From NC2004 sp050874905 (GTDB lineage: Bacteria > Bacillota > Clostridia > Lachnospirales > Lachnospiraceae): a DNA stretch of 64,000 bases. The stretch is from NCBI GenBank assembly GCA_050874905.1, contig JBNMLP010000013.1, positions 24,446 to 88,445 on the forward strand, written 5' to 3'. Under the pieces are notes generated by a model, which was given only the letters and a program-made list of their open reading frames with translations, did no database searches and was not told the DNA's origin. Below, piece after piece: positions 49,026 to 58,820 of the stretch. Within the stretch, counting starts at the first letter, position 1, and the number at the start of each line of letters is the position of its first letter. Both the position numbers and the translations under genes were made by a program.

Positions 49026-49908
49026 TATCAGGCAGGGATTGAAAAGCATCCGCAGAAACCGCATGTTCTCTCTGGCATCTTTAGGTACGATGGTCGCCTG
49101 TCTGTTTATGCTTGGTGTATTTTTGACTATTTTGATCAATTTCCACCATATCGTGGACAGTGCAGAGTCGACCGTTACTATATCCGTTTATTTTAAGAAG
49201 GATATTACGGCGGAGCAGATCGCGGAGATTGGAAAAAATATCAGTGCCAGAAAAGAAGTGGCACAGGCCAAATACAAATCCGCAGACGAGGCATGGGCGG
49301 AATTTTCCAAGGAATACTATGCGGACAATGAGGACTTAGTGGAAAGTTTTGGGGATGACAATCCACTGGGAGATTCCGATTCTTATGTGGTGACGTTAAA
49401 GGATATCAAGTATCAGAAAACGATCACAAAATATTTGGAGCATATCACCGGAGTACGGTATGTCAACAGTCCGCAGTCGACGATGGACAGTCTCAATAAG
49501 CTGAACCGGGTTATCAGTGTGTCATCTATCGCCTTGATCCTGATCCTGTTTTTCGTTGCTGTCTTTTTGATCAGTAATACCGTGGTGGTGGGAATTTCCG
49601 TCCGGAAAGAGGAGATTGCCATTATGCGTCTGATCGGCGCAACGGATCATTTTATTCGGGGACCATTTATTGTGGAAGGTGTTGTGCTGGGAATCAGTGG
49701 TGCGCTGATCCCGCTTGTGTTATTATTTTTGTTGTATGAATTACTGTTAAAGATGGCGAAAGGAGAGCTTTCCCAAATGGCTTCGTGGCTGTCTCTGATG
49801 CCATCCGGACAGATCTTTTGTTATCTGATCCCACTTTGCCTTGTGCTGGGACTGGGCATTGGACTTATGGGCAGTATGATTACAGTGCGCAAGCATTTGC
49901 AGGTATAA
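49000..49908 (+). CDS. ftsX: cell division membrane protein FtsX
   Basis: 302-aa FtsX with four transmembrane helices (about 20-45, 175-200, 224-246, 272-294) and an extracellular domain between the first two (VTISVYFKKDITAEQI, VNSPQSTMDSLNKLN). ATG 49000 is preferred because AAAGGAGG lies ten bases upstream. It passes the FtsE signal to an outer hydrolase, probably the following M23 protein. Confidence 0.93.
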   Translation: MSMKALAYSIRQGLKSIRRNRMFSLASLGTMVACLFMLGVFLTILINFHHIVDSAESTVTISVYFKKDITAEQIAEIGKNISARKEVAQAKYKSADEAWAEFSKEYYADNEDLVESFGDDNPLGDSDSYVVTLKDIKYQKTITKYLEHITGVRYVNSPQSTMDSLNKLNRVISVSSIALILILFFVAVFLISNTVVVGISVRKEEIAIMRLIGATDHFIRGPFIVEGVVLGISGALIPLVLLFLLYELLLKMAKGELSQMASWLSLMPSGQIFCYLIPLCLVLGLGIGLMGSMITVRKHLQV

Positions 49909-49921
49909 GGATGTGAGAAAA

Positions 49922-51388
49922 ATGACGCAACCGAATAATCGAAAAAAACGTTATATACTAATGCTGACTGTGGTGGTTCTGGCTCTTTTGGGTGTAATGT
50001 TTTACCGCAGTCTTCCGCTTATGGCGAAGGGGGAAGAACAGACAGAGGCAGAGCAGGATGGTGACCAGACGGAATCGACAACAGAGTCTGTGGCGCAGAT
50101 CCGTTCTTCATTGGCTGATTTAAAGGACAGTAAAAAGAGTGCAGAAGTCATTTTAAATGGTTTTGAAGATCTGAAAACCAATGTGATCCAGTATATGGGG
50201 GAGCTTGACCAGAAGGTGGCGCAGCTGGAAGATGATCTGATCAACATGGTGAAGCAGCAGGAAGGCATTGAGGATAATTTAAAAAAGGTACAGCTTGCAT
50301 TGGAACAGGATCGTCTGACCGAACAGAAGCAGTACAGTTCGATGAAGCTTCGCATTCGTTATATGTATGAGCATGGAAATGGCACATTTCTCGATGCGAT
50401 GGCGGGTTCTACTTCCTTTGGAGATATGCTGAACCGTTCGACACTGGCAAGCCAGATCCAGAAGTATGACAATAAATTGTTGAAGCAGTACCGCAGCTCC
50501 CTGCAGTCTATTTCAGAAAAAGAGCAGGTGATCTCCACAAAGCAGGAGGAGCTTGCTACGATCACACAGTCACTCCAGACGGAGCGAGATGTGGTGACAA
50601 CGCTGTTAGAGAGTAAATCCAAGGAGCTTGAGGTGTATAATCATAATATCAAGGCGGCATCAAAGCTGATCAAATATTATGAGGACGAGGAAGACAAAAA
50701 GGAAGCACAGATCCGGGCAGCAGAGGAAAGCTATGATGACGATGAGATCTTTGATGATCTTCCAAGCACATATTCCGGCGGGAAATTTTTGTGGCCGGCA
50801 CCGGGACATTACCAGATCACATCGAAGTTTGGCTATCGTGTGCATCCACTTACCGGAACGAAAAGACTGCATGCCGGAATTGATATTGCCGTTCCATCCG
50901 GATGCGGAATTTATGCGGCGGCAGATGGTGTCGTTGCGGTTTCTACCTACAGCAGCAGTGCAGGTAACTATGTGATGATCAATCACGGTGGCGGTATCAG
51001 CACCGTTTACATGCATAATTCCAAGCTGCTGGTATCAGTGGGAGATCAGGTGAAGCGTGGCCAGAAGATCGCGCTCAGCGGTTCGACCGGATGGTCGACC
51101 GGACCACACTGCCATTTTGGAGTAAGAAAGAATGGAACATATGTCAACCCGATCCCGTATTTAAAGAGTACGAGCAGCAGTGATGAGGCAGATTATAAAG
51201 AGTCTGATACACCGGATACGGATTCCGACTCACTTACGAATACTACCACGAACCAGAAGGATAACGAGGCGAACATCAAGCGGGAAGACAGTGATACATC
51301 AGCCTACACGACAGAGGCGGATGACGCAGGTGATAAGGGCAAAAAGAGTAGTGATCTGAAGGATGACAGTGATCCGGACAGTGAATAA
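49922..51388 (+). CDS. M23 metallopeptidase with coiled coil
   Basis: 488-aa wall hydrolase: one N-terminal transmembrane helix, a long coiled coil (about 45-255, with KKSAEVILNGFEDLKTN and LEDDLINMVKQQE), and an M23 domain (LHAGIDIAVPSGCGIYAAADG, GPHCHFGVRKNG with the HxH). Zinc ligands HxxxD and HxH are present, so it should be active. The tail is acidic and disordered. It follows ftsX by 13 bp, the layout of FtsEX-controlled hydrolases. The start is ATG 49922 or GTG 49913. Confidence 0.88.
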   Translation: MTQPNNRKKRYILMLTVVVLALLGVMFYRSLPLMAKGEEQTEAEQDGDQTESTTESVAQIRSSLADLKDSKKSAEVILNGFEDLKTNVIQYMGELDQKVAQLEDDLINMVKQQEGIEDNLKKVQLALEQDRLTEQKQYSSMKLRIRYMYEHGNGTFLDAMAGSTSFGDMLNRSTLASQIQKYDNKLLKQYRSSLQSISEKEQVISTKQEELATITQSLQTERDVVTTLLESKSKELEVYNHNIKAASKLIKYYEDEEDKKEAQIRAAEESYDDDEIFDDLPSTYSGGKFLWPAPGHYQITSKFGYRVHPLTGTKRLHAGIDIAVPSGCGIYAAADGVVAVSTYSSSAGNYVMINHGGGISTVYMHNSKLLVSVGDQVKRGQKIALSGSTGWSTGPHCHFGVRKNGTYVNPIPYLKSTSSSDEADYKESDTPDTDSDSLTNTTTNQKDNEANIKREDSDTSAYTTEADDAGDKGKKSSDLKDDSDPDSE

Positions 51389-51437
51389 AAAAGAACGTAA
51401 TAACATAAAGTAAACTAAGGAAAGCAGGGTGAAACAG

Positions 51438-52622
51438 ATGAAACAGTTTTTGAAGCAGCATGGCAAAAATATATTGTGTATCGTTTGCGTAATGATGGTT
51501 GTTTTGTCATTCAGTGCCGGATGTTCATTTGGAAACAAAACCGCAACAAAGCGGATTGAAGATAAGGCTGACAAGATCAACGACCTGATCAAAACATATT
51601 ATCTGAATGACGTCGACGAGGAGAATGTAGAAGAAAATATTTACAAGGGTATTTTAAACGGACTGGATGATCCGTATTCCGTATACTACACGAAAGAGGA
51701 GTATGACAAGCTGCAGGAAGAGACTTCCGGAAGCTATGTGGGAATTGGTGTTTCGGTGCGTGCCGATACATCGACCGGATATGTCAAGGTCGTAAAGGCA
51801 TTTGAAAATGGTCCTGCATATAAGGCAGGAGTGCGGGCAGATGATTATATCACTGCCGTTGAAGGAACAGATATCAAGGATATGGATCTGGACAATGTCG
51901 TAGCAAAGATCCGGGGCGAAGAGGGAAGCAAAGTAAAGGTAACCTTCCAAAGACCGTCTGATGGAAAGGAATATACATTTGAAATTGAACGCCGCAGTGT
52001 AGATGTGCCAACGATCGCATCAGAAATGCTGGAAAACAAGATTGGATATATTCAGATCTCAGAGTTTGATCTTGTCACGGCAGATCAATACAAAGAGGCA
52101 TTAAATGATCTGAAGCAGCAGGGGATGAAAGGTCTGATCATTGACCTGCGTGATAATCCGGGCGGTGTGTTAGGAACTGTAGTCGATATGCTTGACAACA
52201 TGCTGCCAAAGGGAACGATTGTTTATACAAAGGATAAAAATGGAAAGGGAGAAACGTACAGTTCCTCCGGCGACCATGAATTTAAACTGCCGCTGGTAGT
52301 GCTGGTCAATGGAAATAGTGCCAGTGCTTCTGAGATCTTTACAGGTGCCGTAAAAGATTACGGTATCGGAACGATCGTCGGAACTACTACCTTTGGAAAG
52401 GGTATCGTACAGAAGGTATTTTCTTTAAATGATGGTTCGGCAGTAAAGCTTACCATTTCCAAATACTTCACTCCAAACGGTACGTGTATCCACGGAAAAG
52501 GAATTGCTCCGGATGTGGAGATCGAATACGATGCTTCAAAGCAGACGGGAGAAGTATACAACAAGGATCAGGATAACCAGTTGCAAAAAGCGATCGAAGT
52601 GATCAAAGGAAAAATGGAATAA
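51438..52622 (+). CDS. CtpA-type S41 protease
   Basis: 394-aa secreted serine protease, probably a lipoprotein: signal with lipobox FSAGC near residue 30. A PDZ domain (about 93-170, GSYVGIGVSV) and S41 core (GLIIDLRDNPGGVL, catalytic Ser in GNSASASE, catalytic Lys in TTFGKGIVQK) are visible. Such proteases trim periplasmic or wall proteins, often those of division. ATG 51438 is used; an in-frame GTG at 51429 is possible. Confidence 0.9.
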   Translation: MKQFLKQHGKNILCIVCVMMVVLSFSAGCSFGNKTATKRIEDKADKINDLIKTYYLNDVDEENVEENIYKGILNGLDDPYSVYYTKEEYDKLQEETSGSYVGIGVSVRADTSTGYVKVVKAFENGPAYKAGVRADDYITAVEGTDIKDMDLDNVVAKIRGEEGSKVKVTFQRPSDGKEYTFEIERRSVDVPTIASEMLENKIGYIQISEFDLVTADQYKEALNDLKQQGMKGLIIDLRDNPGGVLGTVVDMLDNMLPKGTIVYTKDKNGKGETYSSSGDHEFKLPLVVLVNGNSASASEIFTGAVKDYGIGTIVGTTTFGKGIVQKVFSLNDGSAVKLTISKYFTPNGTCIHGKGIAPDVEIEYDASKQTGEVYNKDQDNQLQKAIEVIKGKME

Positions 52623-52629
52623 TATACAA

Positions 52630-52641
52630 GAACGTATATTC
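52630..52641. promoter_or_regulatory. candidate LexA box before uvrB
   Basis: GAACGTATATTC, within a 14-bp stretch that matches the Bacillus-type consensus CGAACATATGTTCG at 11 positions. It lies nine bp upstream of the uvrB -35, where LexA would block transcription. Confidence 0.45.
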
Positions 52642-52650
52642 GAAAATTCG

Positions 52651-52679
52651 TTGAGTTTTTTAAAACGCTATGCTATAAT
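52651..52679 (+). promoter_or_regulatory. uvrBA promoter
   Basis: TTGAGT, 17-bp spacer, perfect TATAAT. Confidence 0.8.
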
Positions 52680-52680
52680 C

Positions 52681-52708
52681 AAAGAACAGGTGGTCGCGCC
52701 TGTTCTTT
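52681..52708 (+). terminator. hairpin after the uvrBA promoter
   Basis: AAAGAACAGG / CCTGTTCTTT, then ATTTTGTTTT. It may end the protease transcript; it also falls at the very start of the uvrBA mRNA. Confidence 0.55.
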
Positions 52709-52734
52709 ATTTTGTTTTATATGAGGATAATAAG

Positions 52735-54723
52735 ATGGATCATTTTGAATTAGTATCAGAATACCAGCCGACCGGAGATCAGCCGCAGGCGATCAAGAAG
52801 CTGGTAGATGGATTTAAAAAAGGAAACCAGTTTGAAACGCTGCTTGGTGTGACAGGATCGGGTAAGACCTTTACGATGGCGAATGTGATCGCCGCACTGA
52901 ATAAACCAACGATCATTCTGGCACACAACAAAACGCTTGCTGCACAGCTTTACAGTGAATTTAAAGAGTTTTTTCCAAACAATGCAGTCGAGTATTTTGT
53001 TTCCTATTACGATTATTATCAGCCGGAGGCATATGTGCCTTCGACGGACACCTATATTGAGAAGGATTCGTCGATCAATGATGAGATCGATAAACTCCGC
53101 CATTCCGCTACGGCGGCACTGATCGAGCGCAGGGATGTGATCATTATTTCCAGTGTTTCCTGCATTTATGGTATTGGTAATCCGGAAGATTACCGGCACA
53201 TGATGCTTTCCCTCCGTCCCGGTATGGAAAAGGACCGGGATGAAGTCATTCATCAGTTGATCGATATTCAATATACCAGAAATGACATGGATTTTCAGCG
53301 TGGCACCTTCCGGGTGCGTGGGGACGTATTAGAGATTGTTCCGGTTTCTACTTTTGAAGACGGTATACGGGTAGAGTTTTTCGGAGATGAGATCGACCGG
53401 ATCACAGAGTTTGACATTCTGACCGGAGAGATCAAGCGTGTGATGAACTTTGTTGCCATTTTCCCGGCATCGCATTATGTTGTGGCACCGGAACGTATGG
53501 AAGCAGCTCTTTCGGAAATGGAACGGGAAATGAAAGAGCGGGTGGCTTATTTTAAAGAGAATGATAAGCTGATTGAGGCGCAGCGGATCGCGGAGCGCAC
53601 GAATTTTGATATCGAGATGCTGCGGGAAACTGGCTTTTGTTCCGGTATTGAGAACTACAGCCGTATCTTTGCAGGAAAGGCACCTGGTGCGACACCGAGT
53701 ACACTGCTCGACTTCTTTGATGATTATCTAATGATCGTTGACGAGTCGCATATTACGATTCCGCAGGTGCGGGGCATGTATGCAGGAGATCAGGCGAGAA
53801 AGACTTCGCTGGTTGATTTTGGCTTCCGTCTGCCCTCTGCCAAGGATAACCGCCCTTTGAATTTTGAGGAATTTGAGGATAAGATTGACCAGATGCTGTT
53901 TGTATCAGCGACACCGAATGTATACGAGGATGAGCATGAAATGCTGCGTGCAGAACAGATCATCCGTCCGACCGGATTGCTCGATCCGAAAGTGGAGGTA
54001 CGTCCGGTACAGGGACAGATCGATGATCTGCTGCAGGAGATCAACCGCGAGACTTCACACGGAAACAAGGTGCTTGTTACGACACTGACAAAACGGATGG
54101 CGGAGGATCTGACCGATTATTTAAAGGAAATGGATGTGAAGGTGAAATACCTTCATTCGGATATTGATACGTTAGAGCGTGTGGAGATCGTAAGAGATCT
54201 GCGACTTGGAGTTTTCGATGTGCTGGTGGGAATCAACCTGCTTAGAGAGGGGCTTGATATTCCGGAGATCACACTGGTTGCGATCCTGGATGCAGACAAG
54301 GAGGGGTTCTTACGTTCGGAGACTTCTCTGGTGCAGACGATTGGACGAGCTGCCCGGAACAGCGAAGGACATGTGATCATGTATGCCGATACGATCACAG
54401 GCTCCATGCAGGCTGCGATTTCGGAAACCAATCGGAGAAGAGCCATTCAGGAGGCTTACAATGAGGAGCATCATATTACTCCGACAACGATCAAAAAGGA
54501 GATCCGCGATCTGATCTCTGTAACCGCAGAGGATCATAAGAGTGCGAAACCGGATCTTAAAAAAGATCTGGAATCAATGTCGGAGAAGGAACTTACGGCA
54601 CTGGCGAAGAAGCTGACAAAGCAGATGCAGCAGGCAGCCGCAGAACTCAATTTCGAGCTGGCGGCAGAGCTGCGTGATGAATTAAAGAAAGTAAAAGAAG
54701 AGTTAAGGGACTTGGATAAGTAG
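52735..54723 (+). CDS. uvrB: excinuclease ABC subunit B
   Basis: 662-aa UvrB. ATG 52735 follows GAGGATAATAAG and gives the normal length; an upstream frame to 52651 overlaps the promoter. Walker A GVTGSGKTF near residue 38, the damage-probing beta hairpin YYDYYQPEAYVP, DEAD-like DESH, helicase motifs (LREGLDIPEITLVAILD) and the UVR domain at the C-terminus are complete. It verifies DNA lesions handed over by UvrA. Confidence 0.97.
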   Translation: MDHFELVSEYQPTGDQPQAIKKLVDGFKKGNQFETLLGVTGSGKTFTMANVIAALNKPTIILAHNKTLAAQLYSEFKEFFPNNAVEYFVSYYDYYQPEAYVPSTDTYIEKDSSINDEIDKLRHSATAALIERRDVIIISSVSCIYGIGNPEDYRHMMLSLRPGMEKDRDEVIHQLIDIQYTRNDMDFQRGTFRVRGDVLEIVPVSTFEDGIRVEFFGDEIDRITEFDILTGEIKRVMNFVAIFPASHYVVAPERMEAALSEMEREMKERVAYFKENDKLIEAQRIAERTNFDIEMLRETGFCSGIENYSRIFAGKAPGATPSTLLDFFDDYLMIVDESHITIPQVRGMYAGDQARKTSLVDFGFRLPSAKDNRPLNFEEFEDKIDQMLFVSATPNVYEDEHEMLRAEQIIRPTGLLDPKVEVRPVQGQIDDLLQEINRETSHGNKVLVTTLTKRMAEDLTDYLKEMDVKVKYLHSDIDTLERVEIVRDLRLGVFDVLVGINLLREGLDIPEITLVAILDADKEGFLRSETSLVQTIGRAARNSEGHVIMYADTITGSMQAAISETNRRRAIQEAYNEEHHITPTTIKKEIRDLISVTAEDHKSAKPDLKKDLESMSEKELTALAKKLTKQMQQAAAELNFELAAELRDELKKVKEELRDLDK

Positions 54724-54735
54724 GAGTGAACCACA

Positions 54736-57615
54736 ATGAGTAAAGCACAGGACACTGTTGTTAAAAATATGGTAAATGCAAAAAATATGATCCGGATCCG
54801 CGGAGCAAAGGAGCATAATTTAAAGAATATAGACATTGATATACCGAGAGACCAGTTTGTCGTACTGACCGGATTGTCCGGATCGGGTAAATCCTCACTG
54901 GCATTCGATACGATCTATGCAGAGGGACAGCGCCGCTATATGGAATCACTGTCTTCCTATGCTCGGCAGTTTTTAGGACAGATGGAGAAGCCGGATGTGG
55001 AAAAGATCGAGGGCCTGAGTCCGGCGATCAGTATTGACCAGAAATCAACCAACCGGAATCCGCGTTCCACGGTAGGAACAGTGACGGAGATCTATGATTA
55101 TTTCCGTCTGCTTTACGCGAGGATCGGCATTCCACACTGTCCGAAATGCGGAAAGGTGATCGAGCGGCAGACAGTAGACCAGATGGTAGATGTGATCTGT
55201 AATCTTCCGGAAGGAACGAAATTTCAACTTCTCGCTCCGGTTGTACGGGGAAGAAAAGGACGGCATGAGAAGGTATTTTCCCAGGCGAAAAAGAGTGGTT
55301 TCGTGCGCGTCAATGTGGATGGTTCCATGTACGATCTGTCGGAAGAGATTGCATTGGATAAGAATAAAAAGCATACGATCGAGATCGTTGTAGACCGCCT
55401 GAAGGTGAAAGAAGGGATAGAGAAGCGTCTGGCTGATTCGATTGAAACGGTGCTAAAGCTTTCGGACGGACTGCTTGTTGTGGATGTGATCGGAGGAGAG
55501 CGGATGCAGATGAGCGACAGCTTTTCCTGCCCGGATTGTGGGATCAGTATTGATGAGATCGAGCCACGCAGCTTTTCCTTCAACAACCCATTTGGAGCGT
55601 GTCCGCTTTGTACCGGACTTGGTTACGTGATGGAATTTGATCTGGAACTTATGATCCCGGATGAAAGCCTCAGTATCGATGAAGGTGCGATCGTTGTGAC
55701 GGGATGGGCTTCCTGCACCAATCCAAAGAGCTTTACAAGAGCGGTACTGAATGCTCTTTCCGAGCGGTATCAGTTTTCTCTCTCTACTCCATTTCAAGAT
55801 TATCCGGAGGAGATCCGCAACATTATTTTATATGGAACCAATGGAGAAGAGGTCAAGGTGCATTATAAAGGACAGCGCGGTGAAGGCGTTTATGATGTTG
55901 CCTTTGAAGGTCTGCTCCGCAATGTACAGCGGCGTTACCGTGAGGTATCTTCAGAAACGATGAAAGCAGAATATGAGAGTTTCATGACGATCACACCTTG
56001 TGAATCCTGTCATGGAAAACGTCTGAAACCGGAATCCTTAGCTGTAACGATCGGTGACAAAAACATTTCGGATGTGACGGAATTGTCGATCGATGATCTG
56101 TATCGATTTATGGAATCCCTGACGTTGACAGACCGGCAGAAGCTGATCGGAGCGCAGGTGTTAAAAGAGATCCGGGCACGTCTTGGCTTCCTGCGTGAAG
56201 TAGGACTCAACTATTTGACGCTGGCACGTAATACCGGAAGTCTGTCCGGTGGAGAGGCGCAGCGTATCCGTCTGGCAACACAGATCGGTTCCGGTCTGGT
56301 GGGCGTTGCGTATATTTTAGATGAGCCGAGTATCGGACTGCATCAGCGCGACAATGACAAGCTGATCCGTGCCTTAAAGAATTTAAGAGACCTTGGCAAT
56401 ACCCTCATCGTGGTAGAACATGATGAAGATACGATGTTTGCCGCCGATTATATTGTGGATATTGGTCCCGGAGCCGGCGAGCACGGTGGAGAAGTGATCG
56501 CTACCGGAACGGCGCAGGAGATCATGGACAATCCGAATTCCATTACCGGAGATTATTTAAGTGGACGCAAATATATTCCAATTCCGAAAGAACGGAAAAA
56601 ACCGACGGGATGGCTGACGGTCAAGGGAGCGGCACAGAACAATCTGAAGAACATCGATGTGAAGATCCCGCTTGGTGTGATGACCTGTGTCACGGGAGTA
56701 TCCGGTTCTGGAAAGAGCTCGCTGGTAAATGAGATTCTTTATAAAAGTCTGGCAAAGAAACTCAACCGGGCGCATATGAAAGCCGGAAAGCATAAGAAAA
56801 TATTAGGAATCGAGCAGTTGGATAAGATTATTGCGATCGATCAATCCCCGATCGGACGCAGTCCCCGTTCTAACCCTGCTACCTATACCGGCGTGTTTGA
56901 CCAGATCAGAGATCTGTTTGCAGCCACAAAGGATGCAAAGGCAATGGGATACAAAAAGGGACGGTTTAGTTTTAATGTGAGCGGAGGACGCTGTGAGGCA
57001 TGTCGCGGAGATGGAATCATCAAGATCGAGATGCATTTTCTTCCGGATATCTATGTGCCATGTGAGGTATGTGGTGGAAAGCGTTATAACAGAGAAACAC
57101 TGGAAGTCAAATACAAAGGGAAATCCATTTACGACGTGCTGGATATGACGGTAGAAGAAGCCTGTGAGTTCTTTGCTTCTGTCCCATCCATTTCCCGGAA
57201 GATCGAGACATTAAGAGATGTGGGACTGTCCTATATCAAACTGGGGCAACCGTCTACAACGTTGTCCGGTGGAGAAGCACAGCGTGTTAAGCTGGCAACG
57301 GAGCTTTCCAGAAGAAGTACGGGAAAGACCATTTATATTCTGGACGAGCCGACGACCGGACTGCATTTTGCCGATGTGCATAAGCTGGTGGATATTTTAC
57401 AAAGACTGCGGGAAGGCGGCAATACGGTCGTTGTCATTGAGCATAACTTAGAAGTGATCAAGACGGCAGACTATATCGTGGATATGGGACCGGAAGGTGG
57501 AGCCGGAGGCGGAACGGTTGTGGCAAGTGGAACACCGGAAGAGATTGCAGCTGTTTCCGAGTCCTTTACAGGACAATATTTAAAACCACTGCTTGAAAAA
57601 GGCAAGCATGAATAG
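54736..57615 (+). CDS. uvrA: excinuclease ABC subunit A
   Basis: 959-aa UvrA with two ABC ATPase halves: Walker A loops GLSGSGKSS and GVSGSGKSS, signatures LSGGEAQRIRL and LSGGEAQRVKL. Zinc modules CPDCG ... CPLCTG and CEACRGDG ... CEVCGG are intact. It finds bulky lesions and loads UvrB, encoded 12 bp upstream in the same operon. UvrC is not in the window. Confidence 0.97.
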   Translation: MSKAQDTVVKNMVNAKNMIRIRGAKEHNLKNIDIDIPRDQFVVLTGLSGSGKSSLAFDTIYAEGQRRYMESLSSYARQFLGQMEKPDVEKIEGLSPAISIDQKSTNRNPRSTVGTVTEIYDYFRLLYARIGIPHCPKCGKVIERQTVDQMVDVICNLPEGTKFQLLAPVVRGRKGRHEKVFSQAKKSGFVRVNVDGSMYDLSEEIALDKNKKHTIEIVVDRLKVKEGIEKRLADSIETVLKLSDGLLVVDVIGGERMQMSDSFSCPDCGISIDEIEPRSFSFNNPFGACPLCTGLGYVMEFDLELMIPDESLSIDEGAIVVTGWASCTNPKSFTRAVLNALSERYQFSLSTPFQDYPEEIRNIILYGTNGEEVKVHYKGQRGEGVYDVAFEGLLRNVQRRYREVSSETMKAEYESFMTITPCESCHGKRLKPESLAVTIGDKNISDVTELSIDDLYRFMESLTLTDRQKLIGAQVLKEIRARLGFLREVGLNYLTLARNTGSLSGGEAQRIRLATQIGSGLVGVAYILDEPSIGLHQRDNDKLIRALKNLRDLGNTLIVVEHDEDTMFAADYIVDIGPGAGEHGGEVIATGTAQEIMDNPNSITGDYLSGRKYIPIPKERKKPTGWLTVKGAAQNNLKNIDVKIPLGVMTCVTGVSGSGKSSLVNEILYKSLAKKLNRAHMKAGKHKKILGIEQLDKIIAIDQSPIGRSPRSNPATYTGVFDQIRDLFAATKDAKAMGYKKGRFSFNVSGGRCEACRGDGIIKIEMHFLPDIYVPCEVCGGKRYNRETLEVKYKGKSIYDVLDMTVEEACEFFASVPSISRKIETLRDVGLSYIKLGQPSTTLSGGEAQRVKLATELSRRSTGKTIYILDEPTTGLHFADVHKLVDILQRLREGGNTVVVIEHNLEVIKTADYIVDMGPEGGAGGGTVVASGTPEEIAAVSESFTGQYLKPLLEKGKHE

Positions 57616-57736
57616 CAGGAAAAAAATGTCACCTATGTAAATTTCTTGTAAAATTTTATTTAAAAAATGGTGCAAATGTGCTAGTATAAAGAGGATTATT
57701 TTCACAAGATAAAGATAGATTGTGGAGGTTTTTCCT

Positions 57737-58681
57737 ATGAAGAAAAAAATGTTATTTATATACAATGCCAATGCCGGCAAAGGTAAGATTAAAACATCGC
57801 TTTCCGATGTAATAGAAGAACTGTGCCGTGCGGGATATGATATTACGATTTATGCAACGCAGGCTCCAAAAGAAGCAACACAGATGGTATTGGAGCGGGG
57901 AGAGGACTACGATGTGATCCTCTGCTCCGGTGGAGATGGAACGATCAACGAAGTGCTTGGTGGAATTATGAGGCTTACGAAAAAGCCGGCGTGCGGGTAT
58001 CTTCCAATGGGAACGGTCAATGATTTTGCGACGAGTTTAAAACTTCCTAAAGAACCGCTTTCGGCGGCGCAGGTTGTAACAGCAGGAAACCTATATTCGT
58101 GTGACATTGGCTCCTTTAATGACCGCTTCTTTAATTATATTGCCGGGTTTGGTGCATTTACAGAAGTGGCATATGAAACTCCGCAGGAACTGAAAAATGC
58201 GATGGGACGCATGGCATATTTTATTGATGCTGTGAAGCGTATTAAGGATCTCAGAGGCTTTGAAATGACAGTGGAACGTGACGACGGACGGATCGTGGAG
58301 GGCAACTATATCTTTGGAATGGTATGTAATTCCAAATCGATCGGCGGCTTTAAGCTGGAGAGCGAAACGAACAAGATGACGCTGGATGATGGTCTGTTTG
58401 AGGTAGCATTGATCCATGCTCCATCTAATGCACTGGAATTAGAGCAGATCGCACAGGCACTGTTAAACCGTAATCCGGACACCCCGTTTATTGATGCTAT
58501 GCATGTAAAGAGTATACATTTTCACTCCAAAGAGCCGGTGCGCTGGACGCTGGATGGTGAGGATGGCGGATTCCATACCGAGGTAGATATTTCCTGTAAT
58601 GAGCGTGCGGTTCAGATCTTTAGCCCAAAGAAGAACCATAAGCACCGCATTGGGACAAGAAAAGTAAAAGAAGAAAAATGA
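57737..58681 (+). CDS. diacylglycerol/lipid kinase (DgkB/YegS family)
   Basis: 314-aa lipid kinase: N-terminal FIYNANAGKGK, ATP-binding SGGDGTINEVLGG near residue 62, and GYLPMGTVNDFATSLKLP. It probably phosphorylates diacylglycerol to recycle lipid from teichoic-acid synthesis. ATG 57737 follows GGAGG by eight bases; a GTG at 57722 overlaps that site. Confidence 0.9.
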   Translation: MKKKMLFIYNANAGKGKIKTSLSDVIEELCRAGYDITIYATQAPKEATQMVLERGEDYDVILCSGGDGTINEVLGGIMRLTKKPACGYLPMGTVNDFATSLKLPKEPLSAAQVVTAGNLYSCDIGSFNDRFFNYIAGFGAFTEVAYETPQELKNAMGRMAYFIDAVKRIKDLRGFEMTVERDDGRIVEGNYIFGMVCNSKSIGGFKLESETNKMTLDDGLFEVALIHAPSNALELEQIAQALLNRNPDTPFIDAMHVKSIHFHSKEPVRWTLDGEDGGFHTEVDISCNERAVQIFSPKKNHKHRIGTRKVKEEK

Positions 58682-58769
58682 AGCAGTGCGGCTTTAAAAG
58701 AAAAAGAAATATAACAGGAAAATGTAATGCAGCCGTGCGATAGCAAAACAAATATAGTATAAAAACATA

Positions 58770-58816
58770 ATGCAGCTTCCGTGTCAGTGTAATTCTGATA
58801 CGGAAGCTGCATTTTT
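58770..58816. terminator. bidirectional terminator
   Basis: An 18-bp stem, ATGCAGCTTCCGTGTCAG / CTGATACGGAAGCTGCAT (one wobble), followed by T5. It lies between the converging lipid kinase and pfkA genes. Confidence 0.9.
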
Positions 58817-58820
58817 CTAA

